A DNA stretch of 23,119 nt from an uncultured Oscillospiraceae bacterium (GTDB taxonomy: Bacteria > Bacillota > Clostridia > Oscillospirales > Oscillospiraceae): assembly GCA_934591725.1 (NCBI GenBank), contig CAKTPR010000027.1, positions 1-23,119 of the forward strand, read 5' to 3'. The notes under the pieces were generated by a model. That model had not been told where the DNA came from. It saw only the letters and a list, made by a program, of their open reading frames with translations, and ran no database searches. Below are positions 22,990 to 23,119 of this stretch, one piece after another. Positions within the stretch are counted from its first letter, which is position 1. Each line of letters begins with the position of its first letter. The position numbers and the translations under genes are program-made.

Positions 22990-23109
22990 TTATGGCACGA
23001 GCGATGCGGTAAGAGCCGCGCCGCACGGCACACATACAGACGGCTGACTGCCGGAGACCCGCACTACCCGGCAGAACGGACATATTTCAAGTGCGGAGAA
23101 AGGGATCAA
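22990..23109 (-). CDS. possible tiny zinc-ribbon protein at the window edge
   Basis: A 39-codon frame from a TTG at 23109 ends at TAA (22992-22990), 67 bases before mltG. It encodes two Cys pairs (ICPFCR and CVPCG) separated by about 13 residues, which is a zinc-ribbon spacing. Third codon positions are G/C rich, similar to the neighbours. No ribosome binding site can be judged because the window stops just upstream. A stop precedes the TTG in the same frame, so it is not the tail of a longer gene unless frameshifted. It could also be chance. Confidence 0.3.
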   Translation of the reverse strand: MIPFSALEICPFCRVVRVSGSQPSVCVPCGAALTASLVP

Positions 23110-23119
23110 CTATGTTCTG

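Noticed and set aside
23113..23119. Possible plus-strand gene start (ATG at 23113 with GGAGAAAGGG upstream)
   Set aside because: Only two codons are inside the window and no promoter was recognised, so it cannot be supported.

Overview
The window reads as a chromosomal segment of a Gram-positive Clostridia species, most likely a gut Oscillospiraceae/Ruminococcaceae-type organism. This placement is an inference. It rests on moderately high GC with strong GC bias at third codon positions, AGGAGG-type ribosome binding sites, TTG starts backed by good Shine-Dalgarno sequences, a T-box leader, and Firmicutes-like gene neighbourhoods (comEC-holA; alaS near mltG and a U32 peptidase). No rRNA, tRNA, CRISPR array, transposase or prophage gene was seen.

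Layout. (1) 1-1285, plus strand: a terminator from an upstream gene, then an HD-domain hydrolase and a 4'-phosphopantetheinyl transferase overlapping by one base. (2) 1291-3350: dapA (minus) and queA (plus), transcribed divergently. (3) 3391-4464: a bidirectional terminator, a membrane-anchored VanY-type carboxypeptidase (minus), and an intergenic region with two back-to-back consensus promoters. (4) 4502-11281: a surface-polysaccharide block. Two tandem paralogous GT2 glycosyltransferases (plus) converge on a three-gene minus-strand operon: a protein with two fused GT4 modules, an O-antigen polymerase/ligase-like membrane protein, and a third GT2. All genes within each unit overlap by ATGA. 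(5) 11290-11401: a small non-coding element of three hairpins, two sharing the core GTTGAAC, possibly a relic or miniature IS200/IS605-type element. (6) 11476-12905: a helix-turn-helix regulator with six membrane segments (minus), divergent from a small two-helix membrane protein whose ribosome binding site lies inside a terminator-like hairpin. (7) 12896-16771, minus: comEC, holA and an RNase M5-like Toprim gene, overlapping end to end. (8) 16790-20352, minus: an alanine T-box riboswitch (specifier GCC) with its own promoter, then a 75-residue zinc-ribbon protein, alaS and a HIT-family protein, closed by a terminator. (9) 20357-22922, minus: mltG and a U32 peptidase with an 8-base overlap, and possibly a tiny zinc-ribbon frame upstream at the window edge.

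How the parts fit together. Regions 7-9 are housekeeping: DNA uptake and replication, 5S rRNA maturation, tRNA charging and modification, and septal peptidoglycan processing. Region 4 is strain-variable cell-surface glycan synthesis; the nearby VanY-type enzyme and MltG also act on the envelope. I found no clear new defence or mobile system. The points most worth a second look are the T-box operon with an unknown zinc-ribbon protein ahead of alaS, the hairpin element at 11290-11401, and the membrane XRE regulator facing a small membrane protein with a hairpin-masked start.
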